NCBI RefSeq assembly: GCF_008630535.1
Contig: NZ_VWPH01000016.1
Span: forward strand, 62,001 to 126,000
Reading direction: 5' to 3'
DNA: 64,000 nt
Source: Saccharopolyspora hirsuta
GTDB lineage: Bacteria; Actinomycetota; Actinomycetes; Mycobacteriales; Pseudonocardiaceae
A model generated the notes under the pieces. That model worked only from the letters and a program-made list of their open reading frames with translations, was not told where the DNA came from and ran no database searches. Within the stretch, counting starts at the first letter, position 1; every line of letters begins with the position of its first letter. A program made the translations under genes and the position numbers. This document shows, piece after piece, positions 8,488 to 16,436 of this stretch.

Positions 8488-10617
8488 GTGGCCGCTGCCG
8501 CCAACTCCGCGATCCAGCGCTTGCTGCACCCCCGGTCGATCGCCGTCCTGGGCGCCTCGGACAACCCGATCAAGTTGTCCGGGCGGCCGATCGAGCTGAT
8601 GAAGCGGTTCGGCTACACCGGTCGGCTGCTGCCGATCAACGCCCGGCGCGCCGAGGTCCAGGGCCTGCCCGCCTACCGCGGGCTGGACGAGGTCGACGGC
8701 GAGATCGACCTGGCCATGGTGATGCTGCCCGCGGACAAGGTCGTCGACGGGCTGCGCGCCTGCGCCGCCCGCGGCATCCCGGCGGCGATCGTCGGCGCGT
8801 CCGGCTTCGCCGAGATCGGTCCGCGCGGCGAGCACCTGCAGCGGCAGCTGGCGGAGGTCATCGCCGAGACCGGCATCCGGGTGCTCGGGCCGAACTGCCT
8901 GGGCATGTTCAACCTGCGCGACCGCGCGATGCCGACCTTCACCTCCGCGATGGACGACACCTCGGAGCTGGTCGACGGGCCGGTGGCCTTCGTCAGCCAG
9001 AGCGGCGCCTTCGGCACCTTCATCTTCAGCGCGGCGCAGAACGCCGGGCTGGGCATCTCGCACTTCCTCAACACCGGCAACGAGGCCGACCTGTCGGTGG
9101 CCGAGGTGCTGGGCGGGCTGGTGGAGACCGACGGGGTCGACGTGCTGATGGCCTACCTGGAAGGCGTGCACCGGGGCCGGGAGCTGCTGGCGGTGGCGCG
9201 CCGGGCGGACGAGCTGGACAAGCCGATCCTGCTGGTCAAGGTCGGCAGCTCCGAGGCAGGGGCCCGCGCCGCCCAGTCGCACACCGCCTCGCTGGCCGGG
9301 GAGGACGCCGTGTTCGACGGCGCGGCCCGCCAGCACGGCATCGTCCGGCTGGCCGGGCAGGAGCAGCTGCTGGACACCGCGCAGGTCTTCGCCAACGGGC
9401 GGCGCGCCCGCGGTCGGCGGCTGAGCACGCTGTCGCTGTCCGGCGGCGCCGGTGTGCTGATGGCCGACGTGGCCAGCGACAACGGCCTGCTGGTGCAGCC
9501 GTGGGACGAGGCGTGGCAGCAGCGGATGGCCGAGGTGATCCCGGCGTACGGGTCGCCGCGCAACCCGATCGACCTGACCGCGACGCTGATCAGCGACCCA
9601 GACCTGCTGCGCCGCGGCCTCGACGTCGCGGTCCAGCACCCGGGCACGGACATGATCGCGGTGCTGCTGGGCAACGCCGACAACGCCTCCGAGCAGCTGA
9701 TCGACGCCATCGAGCAGGCCCACCGGGCCACCGACCGCCCGCTGGTGGTGGTGTGGACCGGGGGCAGCGGACGTCCCCGGCGACGGCTGCAGGAGCTGGG
9801 CATCCCGTGCTTCACCGACCCCGGCCGGGCCGCCGCCGCGCTGGGCAAGCTGGCCGACTTCTCCCTGCGCCCGCCACTTCCCTCGCCGGAGCGGCCGGAC
9901 GACATCGACGACCAGGTGGTCCGCGCGATCGTCCAGGACGCCCGGGACCAGGGCCGCGCCCAGCTCGACGAGCACGAGTCGAGCCGCCTGATCGCCGCCT
10001 ACGGCATCCCGTGCGCGGGCGCGTTCCCCGCCGCGACACCGGATGCGGCGGTCGCCGCCGCGCACGACCTCGGCGGCCCGGTGGCGGTCAAGCTGCTGTC
10101 CGACCGCATCGGGCACAAGTCCGACGTCGGCGGGGTGCGGCTGGGCCTGACCGACGACGCGGAGATCCGCGCGGCAGCCGGGGAACTGCTCGACATCGCC
10201 CGCGGTGCCGGGGATCCCGGGGCGCGGCTGCTGGTGCAGCGGATGGCCGGTGGCGGCACCGAGCTCATCGCGGGCATCAAGCACGACCCGGCGTTCGGGC
10301 CGGTCGTGGTGGTCGGGTTCGGCGGGGTGCTGGTGGACGTGCTCGCCGACAGCCAGGTCGGCGTCGCACCGCTGGACGCCGCTGCCGCCGAGCGCCTGCT
10401 GCTCTCGCTGCGCGGCAGCCGCCTGTTCGGCGAGGTGCGCGGCAAACCGGCGCGGGATCTCGCCGCCGCGGCCGACGCGGTGGCGCGCCTGTCCTGGCTG
10501 GCCCACGACCTGGCCGACGACATCGCCGAGCTCGACGTCAACCCGCTGCTGCTCGACGAGGCGGGCAAGGGCGTCGTCGCGGTGGACTGCCTGGCGGTCC
10601 TGAACCCCGCCGAATGA
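8488..10617 (+). CDS. Acetate/acyl-CoA ligase family protein, ADP-forming type
   Basis: The 709-residue single-chain enzyme has an N-terminal CoA-binding Rossmann domain (about 8-140), succinyl-CoA-ligase-like domains, and a C-terminal ATP-grasp domain (about 480-709). AAQSHTASLAGED around His265 matches the phosphohistidine region of ADP-forming acyl-CoA synthetases. It would interconvert carboxylate + CoA + ATP with acyl-CoA + ADP + Pi. The GTG start has GAGGAGG upstream and is 36 bp past the dehydrogenase stop. Its presence behind a carboxylate transporter and a dehydrogenase supports a role in substrate activation, though CoA recycling or energy conservation is also possible. Confidence 0.9.
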   Translation: MAAAANSAIQRLLHPRSIAVLGASDNPIKLSGRPIELMKRFGYTGRLLPINARRAEVQGLPAYRGLDEVDGEIDLAMVMLPADKVVDGLRACAARGIPAAIVGASGFAEIGPRGEHLQRQLAEVIAETGIRVLGPNCLGMFNLRDRAMPTFTSAMDDTSELVDGPVAFVSQSGAFGTFIFSAAQNAGLGISHFLNTGNEADLSVAEVLGGLVETDGVDVLMAYLEGVHRGRELLAVARRADELDKPILLVKVGSSEAGARAAQSHTASLAGEDAVFDGAARQHGIVRLAGQEQLLDTAQVFANGRRARGRRLSTLSLSGGAGVLMADVASDNGLLVQPWDEAWQQRMAEVIPAYGSPRNPIDLTATLISDPDLLRRGLDVAVQHPGTDMIAVLLGNADNASEQLIDAIEQAHRATDRPLVVVWTGGSGRPRRRLQELGIPCFTDPGRAAAALGKLADFSLRPPLPSPERPDDIDDQVVRAIVQDARDQGRAQLDEHESSRLIAAYGIPCAGAFPAATPDAAVAAAHDLGGPVAVKLLSDRIGHKSDVGGVRLGLTDDAEIRAAAGELLDIARGAGDPGARLLVQRMAGGGTELIAGIKHDPAFGPVVVVGFGGVLVDVLADSQVGVAPLDAAAAERLLLSLRGSRLFGEVRGKPARDLAAAADAVARLSWLAHDLADDIAELDVNPLLLDEAGKGVVAVDCLAVLNPAE

Positions 10618-10661
10618 CCGAACCCGACCGGCGTCCTCACGTCCGCGGCACCGGGAAACCG

Positions 10662-10721
10662 CAGTTTCAATTGAAACTGTGATCCGTCGTGGGTGGAGAT
10701 CGCAGTTTCAGTTGAAACTGC
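10662..10721. promoter_or_regulatory. Pair of 18-20 bp palindromes, probable operators
   Basis: CAGTTTCAATTGAAACTG (10662-10679) is a perfect palindrome. A second copy, GCAGTTTCAGTTGAAACTGC (10702-10721), has 9-bp arms around a GT centre. Their centres are 41 bp apart, about four helical turns, so bound dimers would sit on the same DNA face. They lie directly upstream of the DUF35/thiolase/SDR operon. No matching TetR- or MarR-type regulator gene is adjacent. Confidence 0.7.
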
Positions 10722-10773
10722 GGATCCTCCGGTGGGCCGCGGGAGGGGTGTCCGGTCTGATCCGAAGGAAGGT

Positions 10774-11166
10774 GTGGAGGAATTGAGCGAAGTGAGGTCT
10801 CCGGCCGGGGCTGCGCCCGAGGCCGTGTTCCGGGACGGGCTGGCCGCCGGCGAGCTGCGGTTCCAGCGCTGCCGGGCGTGCTCGGCGGCGGTGTTCCAGC
10901 CGCGCGTGCTGTGCCCGGGGTGCGGCAGCGACGACCTGGCCTGGCAGCGCAGCAGCGGGCGCGGGGCCGTCTACTCCACGACCGCGGTGCGGGGCCGCGA
11001 GGGCGTGCACAACGTCGCGCTGATCGACCTCGACGAGGGCTTCCGCATGATGTCGCGGGTCGAGGGCGTCGACGCCGACCGGGTGCTGATCGGCACCCGG
11101 GTCGGGCTGGCCGTGGTCGAGCAGGACGGGGAACCGGTCGCGGTGTTCCGGGAGGAGATCTCATGA
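10774..11166 (+). CDS. Zn-ribbon/OB-fold (DUF35) protein, thiolase partner
   Basis: A 130-residue protein with a zinc-ribbon CRAC...CPGC (Cys33, 36, 47, 50) followed by an OB fold. DUF35 proteins form complexes with thiolases and bind acyl-CoA, and this gene overlaps the thiolase start by ATGA, so a stoichiometric complex is likely. GTG 10774 is preferred because AAGGAAGG precedes it; TTG 10783 and GTG 10792 are possible. The in-frame GTG at 10693 would place the palindrome at 10702-10721 inside the gene and is rejected. Confidence 0.85.
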   Translation: MEELSEVRSPAGAAPEAVFRDGLAAGELRFQRCRACSAAVFQPRVLCPGCGSDDLAWQRSSGRGAVYSTTAVRGREGVHNVALIDLDEGFRMMSRVEGVDADRVLIGTRVGLAVVEQDGEPVAVFREEIS

Positions 11167-12311
11167 CCTTGCGCGGCACCACGGCGGTGGTCGGCGTGGC
11201 CGAATCGGATCTCGGGCAGGTCGCGCCGGGGTTGACCCCGCTGGACCTGGCCGGGCAGGCGACGGTGCGCGCGCTGGCCGACGCCGGGCTGAAGAAGTCC
11301 GATGTGGACGGTCTGTTCACCGCCTCCTCCTACTACCCGATGTCGGGCATGGACACCGCCGAGTACCTGGGCATCCGGCCGAAGTACGTGGACGGCTCGA
11401 CCATCGGCGGCAGCTCGTTCGTCTCGCACCTGCTGCACGCCGCGGCGGCGATCGACGCCGGGCTGATCAGCACGGCGCTGATCGTCTACGGCAGCACCCA
11501 GCGCTCCGACGGCGGACGCCTCGTCTCGCCGTCCAAGCCCAACCCGTACGAAGCGCCCTACCGGGCCCGCCACCCGATCAGCATGTACGCGATGGCGACC
11601 GCCCGGCACATGCACCAGTACGGCACCACCCGCGAGCAGCTGGCCGACGTGGCGGTGGCCGCCCGGCGGTGGGCGCAGCTCAACCCGGTGGCGTTCGCGC
11701 GCGATCCGCTGACCCGCGAGGACGTGCTGGCAGCGCGGATGATCAGCGACCCGCTGACCAAGCTGGACTGCTGCCTGGTCACCGACGGCGGCGGCGCGGT
11801 GGTGCTGACCAGCGCCGAGCGCGCCCGCGACCGGCCCGGCCAGCCGGTGTTCCTGCTCGGCGCGGGCGAGGCCACCTCGCACCGCAGCATCTCGGCGATG
11901 CCGGACCTTACGGTCACCGCGGCGGCCGAGTCCGGCGGCCGGGCGTTCGCGATGGCCGGGCTCGGGCCGCAGGACGTCGACGTGGTGGAGCTCTACGACG
12001 CCTTCACCATCAACCCGGTGCTGTTCCTGGAGGACCTCGGGTTCTGCGCGAAGGGCGAGGGCGGCGAGTTCGTCTCCGAGGGCCGCATCGCGCCGGGCGG
12101 CGAGCTCCCGGTGAACACCAACGGCGGCGGCCTGTCCTACTGCCACCCCGGCATGTACGGGATCTTCACCATCATCGAGGCGGTACGGCAGCTGCGCGGC
12201 GAGTGCGGCGCGCGGCAGGTCCAGGACGCGGACGTGGCGCTCGCGCACGGCAACGGCGGTGTGCTGTCCAGCCAGGTCACCGCGATCTTCGGCACGGAAA
12301 GCGCGCTGTGA
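11163..12311 (+). CDS. Thiolase-family protein lacking the usual nucleophilic cysteine
   Basis: A 382-residue thiolase-superfamily protein of the lipid-transfer/SCP2-thiolase-like type. Where degradative thiolases have the nucleophilic Cys, this protein has [18 protein letters not shown] (about 77-93) with no cysteine. The C-terminal [13 protein letters not shown] (from about 318) keeps His328. Related proteins work with DUF35 partners; some carry out retro-aldol or non-classical cleavage of CoA thioesters, so simple thiolysis should not be assumed. It lies between the DUF35 gene (ATGA overlap) and an SDR gene in the same operon. Confidence 0.88.
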   Translation: MTLRGTTAVVGVAESDLGQVAPGLTPLDLAGQATVRALADAGLKKSDVDGLFTASSYYPMSGMDTAEYLGIRPKYVDGSTIGGSSFVSHLLHAAAAIDAGLISTALIVYGSTQRSDGGRLVSPSKPNPYEAPYRARHPISMYAMATARHMHQYGTTREQLADVAVAARRWAQLNPVAFARDPLTREDVLAARMISDPLTKLDCCLVTDGGGAVVLTSAERARDRPGQPVFLLGAGEATSHRSISAMPDLTVTAAAESGGRAFAMAGLGPQDVDVVELYDAFTINPVLFLEDLGFCAKGEGGEFVSEGRIAPGGELPVNTNGGGLSYCHPGMYGIFTIIEAVRQLRGECGARQVQDADVALAHGNGGVLSSQVTAIFGTESAL

Positions 12312-12340
12312 GGGCGCCCGAGCACTGTGGAGGTTTGCTG

Positions 12341-13069
12341 ATGCTGCAGGACAAGGTCGCGGTGATCACCGGCGGCGCCAAGGGAATCGGGTACGCGATC
12401 GCGGAGAACTTCGTGTCCCAGGGCGCGAAGGTGGTGCTCGCCGACATCGACGGGGACCGCGCGAAGCAGTCCGCGGAGGCGCTGGACGGCACCGCGCTCG
12501 GCGTGGCCTGCGACGTGACCGACCCGGACGCGGTGCAGGCGGCGGTCGAGGCGGCCACCGGCGAGTTCGGCTCGCTGGACGTGATGGTCAACAACGCGGG
12601 CATCACCCGCGACGCCACGATGCGCAAGATGACCCTGGACGACTTCGAGGCGGTGCTGGACGTGCACGTCAAGGGCGCCTGGCTGGGCACCCGAGCCGCG
12701 GCGGCGGTGATGCGCGAGCAGGGCAGCGGCGCGATCGTGAACATCTCGTCGATCTCCGGCAAGGTCGGCATGATCGGCCAGACCAACTACAGCGCGGCCA
12801 AGGCGGGCATCGTCGGCCTGACCAAGGCGGCGGCCAAGGAGGTCGCGCACAAGGGCGTGCGGGTCAACGCGGTGCAGCCGGGCCTGATCCGCACCGACAT
12901 GACCGCGGCGCTGCGCGAGGACGTCTGGAACGCCAAGCTCCAGGAGATCCCGATGCAGCGCGCGGGCGAGCCCGCCGAGGTGGCCAACGTGGTGCTGTTC
13001 CTGGCCTCCGACCTGTCGTCCTACATGACGGGCTGCGTCCTGGAGATCACCGGCGGCCGCCACCTCTGA
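12341..13069 (+). CDS. SDR family oxidoreductase (FabG-like)
   Basis: The 242-residue classical short-chain dehydrogenase has the nucleotide-binding TGGAKGIG (10-17), NNAG (84-87), and catalytic Ser137, Tyr150 and Lys154 in [20 protein letters not shown]35 after the second strand (VVLADID) favours NAD(H). GTGGAGG precedes ATG 12341. As the third gene of the DUF35-thiolase operon it probably interconverts a 3-hydroxy and 3-oxo acyl-CoA for the thiolase-like protein. An enoyl-CoA hydratase, needed for complete beta-oxidation, is not present nearby. Confidence 0.9.
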   Translation: MLQDKVAVITGGAKGIGYAIAENFVSQGAKVVLADIDGDRAKQSAEALDGTALGVACDVTDPDAVQAAVEAATGEFGSLDVMVNNAGITRDATMRKMTLDDFEAVLDVHVKGAWLGTRAAAAVMREQGSGAIVNISSISGKVGMIGQTNYSAAKAGIVGLTKAAAKEVAHKGVRVNAVQPGLIRTDMTAALREDVWNAKLQEIPMQRAGEPAEVANVVLFLASDLSSYMTGCVLEITGGRHL

Positions 13070-13079
13070 CGCCGGACGA

Positions 13080-13108
13080 GGAGGCGCCGTCCGCCGGGCG
13101 GCGCCTCC
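13080..13108. terminator. Hairpin between convergent SDR and CoA-transferase genes
   Basis: Perfect 10-bp arms GGAGGCGCCG (13080-13089) and CGGCGCCTCC (13099-13108) enclose a 9-nt loop in the 54-bp gap between convergent stop codons. Confidence 0.65.
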
Positions 13109-13123
13109 CGCTGGCGGACCGCC

Positions 13124-14278
13124 TCAGTCGCGGGGCGGTTCGGCGTGCCCGTCGAGCTCGGCGAGGATGGCGTGGGTGTGCTCGCCGACCTCCGGGATCG
13201 GGTCCATGCGCGGTTCCCGCCCCGGCACCGTCACCGGGGGCAGCAGGGTGCGCAGCGGACCGGCCGGGGAGTCGACCTCGCGCCAGCGGTCGCGCGCCGC
13301 CAGCTGCGGGTGGTCGGCGAACTCCGCCACGGTGCGCATCCGGGCGTTGGCGATGCCGACCCGCTCCAGCCGCTGCTCGATCTCCGCGCTGCTCAGCGCC
13401 GCGAACACCGCCTCGACCGCGACCTGCAGCTCGAAGACGTTGGCCACCCGCTTCGGGTTGGCGTCGAACCGCGGATCGGTGGCCAGCTCCGGCTGCTCCA
13501 GCACCTGCTCGCAGAACTTCACCCATTCCCGCTCGTTCTGCACGCCGAGGAAGACCTGTCCCCCGTCGCCGGCGGCGAACGGCCCGTAGGGCGCGATGGC
13601 GGCGTGCCGCGCCCCGGCCCGCACAGGAGCCGTGCCGCCGTAATAGCCGTAGTAGTACGGGAAACCCATCCACTCGCCCAGCGCGTCGAACAGCGACACC
13701 TCGAAGGCCGTGCCGCGCCCGGTGCGCTCGCGCTCGTACAGCGCGGTGAGCACTCCGGTGTAGGCGTACATGCCACCGGCGATGTCGGCGGTGGAGATGC
13801 CGGTCTTGGCCGGTTCCTCCGGGGTCCCGGTGATGGAGACCAGCCCGGTCTCGCACTGGATCAGCAGGTCGTAGGCCTTCTTGTCGCGGTACGGCCCGGA
13901 GCTGCCGTAGCCGGAGAGGTCGCAGACGATCAGCCGCGGGTCCTTCTCCCGCAGCTCCGCGGCCCCCAGCCCGAGCCGGGCCGCCGCGCCCGGCGCGAGG
14001 TTCTGCACGAACACGTCCGCGCGGGCCAGCAGCTTGTCCATCACCTCGCGGTCGGCCGCCGCCTTGAGGTCCAGGACGATGCTCTCCTTGTTGCGGTTGA
14101 GCCAGACGAAGTGGCTGGACAGCCCCTTCACCGAGGTGTCGTAGCCGCGGGCGAAGTCCCCGGTCGGGCGCTCCACCTTGATCACCCGCGCGCCGAGATC
14201 GGCCAGCTGCCGAGTGGCGAACGGGGCGGCGACCGCCTGCTCCAGGGACACCACGGTCACGCCTTCCAGCGGAAGCAT
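13124..14278 (-). CDS. CaiB/BaiF family (class III) CoA-transferase
   Basis: A 384-residue family III CoA-transferase. The N-terminal half has the LEGVTVVSLEQAVAAPFATRQL start and KVERPTGDFARGYD; Asp165 in STADIAGGMYA is the expected catalytic aspartate that carries the CoA as a mixed anhydride/thioester. Length agrees with the family (about 380-420). AAGGAGAG precedes ATG 14278. Donor and acceptor acids are unknown; nearby acyl-CoA genes suggest it loads CoA onto the same or a related carboxylate. It is divergent from the GntR gene. Confidence 0.92.
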   Translation of the reverse strand: MLPLEGVTVVSLEQAVAAPFATRQLADLGARVIKVERPTGDFARGYDTSVKGLSSHFVWLNRNKESIVLDLKAAADREVMDKLLARADVFVQNLAPGAAARLGLGAAELREKDPRLIVCDLSGYGSSGPYRDKKAYDLLIQCETGLVSITGTPEEPAKTGISTADIAGGMYAYTGVLTALYERERTGRGTAFEVSLFDALGEWMGFPYYYGYYGGTAPVRAGARHAAIAPYGPFAAGDGGQVFLGVQNEREWVKFCEQVLEQPELATDPRFDANPKRVANVFELQVAVEAVFAALSSAEIEQRLERVGIANARMRTVAEFADHPQLAARDRWREVDSPAGPLRTLLPPVTVPGREPRMDPIPEVGEHTHAILAELDGHAEPPRD

Positions 14279-14467
14279 CGACCCGCTCTCCTTCCCGCCG
14301 CGCGGATTTGTACGGCCAATCGCAGGTCAGCATTGCCCGGCCACTCCCGACGTGTCAATGCCGTCCCGCACCGTCCGGACAACTATGGCCGTACATATTC
14401 TCGCCGGTCATTGACCGTGCAAAACAACTATTGACCGGTCAATTGGCGGCAAGCTAGATTCCACCTC
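14279..14467. promoter_or_regulatory. Divergent promoters with GntR-type palindromes
   Basis: For the GntR gene, TTGACC (14431-14436) and TAGATT (14455-14460), 18 nt apart, place transcription at about 14467, on the GTG start itself. ATTGACCGGTCAAT (14430-14443) is a perfect 14-bp palindrome over the -35, and CGGTCATTGACCG (14405-14417) is a second palindrome 25 bp away. For the CoA-transferase, a perfect TTGACA lies on the minus strand at 14358-14353. TGTACGGCCA occurs as an inverted pair at 14309-14318 and 14386-14395. Confidence 0.6.
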
Positions 14468-15190
14468 GTGGCAACCCCGGCGTACCTGCGCATCCGCACC
14501 GAACTGGAGCAGCGGATCCGCTCCGGCGCGCTGCCGCCCGGCAGCCGGTTGCCCACCGAGGCCGAGCTTCAGCAGCAGCACTCGGTCAGCCGCGCGACCG
14601 CGCAACGGGTCCTGACCGAGCTGGCGCAGGCCGGGCTGGTGGAGCGCCACCGGCGGCGCGGCACCTTCGTCGCCGAAGGGGCGCGGCAGGAGAACCTGCT
14701 GCGCGTGGTGAACCCGACGTTGCGGGGCCCGGAGATCCCGGGCCGGCACGCCGTGGACTCGGCGTCGGTGATCCCGGCGCGCGATGCCGACGTCGAACTG
14801 CCCGGCGTGCCCGACGACGCGCCGGTGAACCAGCTGCGGCGGCTGAAGTTCGACGTGGACGACAACCCGATCGCCGTGGAGCTCTCCGCCGTCCCGTTCT
14901 CGCTGGCACCACGAATGCTGGACGAGGACCTGGCCCACCTGACCGTGCACGACTACTTCGCCCGCACCGGCGTCCCGGCCGCCAAGTCCCGGGTCTACAT
15001 CGACCCGGTCCTGCTCGACGAGGCCACCGCCACCCGGTTGCGCCTGGCGCCGGGCGGAGCGGTGATCCGGCTCCGCCGGTTGACCTGGCTGACCGACGGC
15101 AAGCTCGCCGAGGCCATGTGGCACATCATCCGCCCGGACCTCGTCGAGTTCTTCATCGAGCAGACCGTTCTGTCCACACCGGACTCCTGA
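14468..15190 (+). CDS. GntR family regulator (HutC/UTRA type), probably leaderless
   Basis: A 240-residue protein with an N-terminal GntR winged HTH (about 5-70, with RLPTEAELQQQHSVSRATAQ) and a C-terminal UTRA ligand-binding domain (about 95-235). HutC-type regulators usually repress uptake and breakdown genes and respond to a pathway metabolite. The GTG start coincides with the predicted transcription start, so the mRNA appears leaderless. Palindromes over the -35 suggest autoregulation. The following three genes on the same strand are the likely targets. Confidence 0.9.
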   Translation: MATPAYLRIRTELEQRIRSGALPPGSRLPTEAELQQQHSVSRATAQRVLTELAQAGLVERHRRRGTFVAEGARQENLLRVVNPTLRGPEIPGRHAVDSASVIPARDADVELPGVPDDAPVNQLRRLKFDVDDNPIAVELSAVPFSLAPRMLDEDLAHLTVHDYFARTGVPAAKSRVYIDPVLLDEATATRLRLAPGGAVIRLRRLTWLTDGKLAEAMWHIIRPDLVEFFIEQTVLSTPDS

Positions 15191-15283
15191 CGCACCCGGT
15201 CGGTTTCCCCGGAAACCGGCGATTCACCCGCACCACGCTCCCTCGGTGCCCCCTGCCCGAAAAACCCTGTTCCTGGAGCGACC

Positions 15284-16420
15284 ATGAGCCGACCTCGTGT
15301 CGCAGTGATCGGCACCGGAGTCATCGGTGCCACGACCACCTGGCAGCTGGCCCGGCGCGGCGCCGACGTGCTGGCCTTCGACACCTACTCCCCCGGCCAC
15401 GACCGCGGCGCCTCCGCCGGGGAATCGCGCATCTTCCGCACCGCCTACAAGGAGGGCTCGAACTACGTCCCGCTGCTCCGACGGGCCGGACAGCTGTGGC
15501 GCGAGCTCGAAACGACCGCGAGCGCCGAGCTGCTGACGATGTGCGGCGGTCTGACCATCGGACCGGCCGACCACCCCGACGTCCAGGCCGTGCAGCAGTG
15601 CGCCGAAGAGCACGACCTCGACCACGAGGTGCTCGACGCCGACCTGGCCCGAAAGCGCTTCCCGCAGCACCGGATCGACGACGACGAGGTCATGGTGCTC
15701 GACCCGGCCGCGGGCGTGCTCCGCCCCGAACCCGCGGTGCAGGCCGCGCTGCGCGCCGCGGCGGAGGCAGGCGCGAAGATCCTCCCCTACCATCAGATCA
15801 CCGAGGTCGCCGAGACCGCGCAAGGTTGGCGAATCACCAGCGCGGGCAAGGACTTCGACGTCGACCACGTGGTGTTCGCGCCCGGCCCGTGGGCGCACCG
15901 CCTGGAACCGCTGCGCTCGCTGCCGATCGAGGTCCGGCGGATCACCGCCTGCTGGTTCGCCGCGCACGACCCCGCCGCGCACCGGCCGGACCGGCTGCCG
16001 ATCGCGATCCGCCGCCACCGGGAAGCCGGGTTCTCCTGCTTCCCGCTGCTGGACGGGGTTTCCATCAAGATCGTGCCGCACCACCTGGGCTGGCCCGCCC
16101 TGCCGGACCCGGACGAGCTGCCCCGCAGCGCCGAGCCGGAGTTCGCCCGCGCGGCGTCGGCCGCCGCGCAGCGGCTGCTGCCCGGCGTCACGCCCCACCC
16201 GGTGCGCATCGGCACCTTCGCCGAGGGGTTCACCCCGGACGAGCACGCCCTGCTGGGCCCGCTGCCCGGCCACCGCAACGCCACCGTCATGACCGGGTTC
16301 TCCGGCCACGGCTTCAAGCTCGCCCCGGTCTTCGGCGAGATCGGTGCCGACCTCGCGCTGCGCGGGAGCACCGAGCACGACATCACCCAGCTGGCCCCCC
16401 ACCGCTTCGCGCGCGCGTGA
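15284..16420 (+). CDS. FAD-dependent amine oxidase, sarcosine/N-methyltryptophan oxidase-like
   Basis: A 378-residue MSOX/SolA-type flavoprotein with the dinucleotide motif GTGVIG (10-15) and a C-terminal GFSGHGFKLAPVFG. In monomeric sarcosine oxidases FAD is bound covalently to a Cys in a C-x-Y-T-x-TPDEH segment; here the matching stretch is TFAEGFTPDEH and the Cys position is Phe312. FAD is therefore probably non-covalent. It would oxidise an N-methyl or secondary amine, or an amino acid, giving H2O2. GGAG precedes ATG. It forms an operon with the symporter and a second oxidase. Confidence 0.87.
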   Translation: MSRPRVAVIGTGVIGATTTWQLARRGADVLAFDTYSPGHDRGASAGESRIFRTAYKEGSNYVPLLRRAGQLWRELETTASAELLTMCGGLTIGPADHPDVQAVQQCAEEHDLDHEVLDADLARKRFPQHRIDDDEVMVLDPAAGVLRPEPAVQAALRAAAEAGAKILPYHQITEVAETAQGWRITSAGKDFDVDHVVFAPGPWAHRLEPLRSLPIEVRRITACWFAAHDPAAHRPDRLPIAIRRHREAGFSCFPLLDGVSIKIVPHHLGWPALPDPDELPRSAEPEFARAASAAAQRLLPGVTPHPVRIGTFAEGFTPDEHALLGPLPGHRNATVMTGFSGHGFKLAPVFGEIGADLALRGSTEHDITQLAPHRFARA

Positions 16421-16436
16421 CCACCGGAGGCGAACC

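Noticed and set aside
7081-10506. 1141-residue open frame on the minus strand
   Set aside because: It lies antisense to three well-supported genes (MHS transporter end, acyl-CoA dehydrogenase, acyl-CoA synthetase) and has the Arg/Gln/His-rich composition of a high-GC shadow frame.
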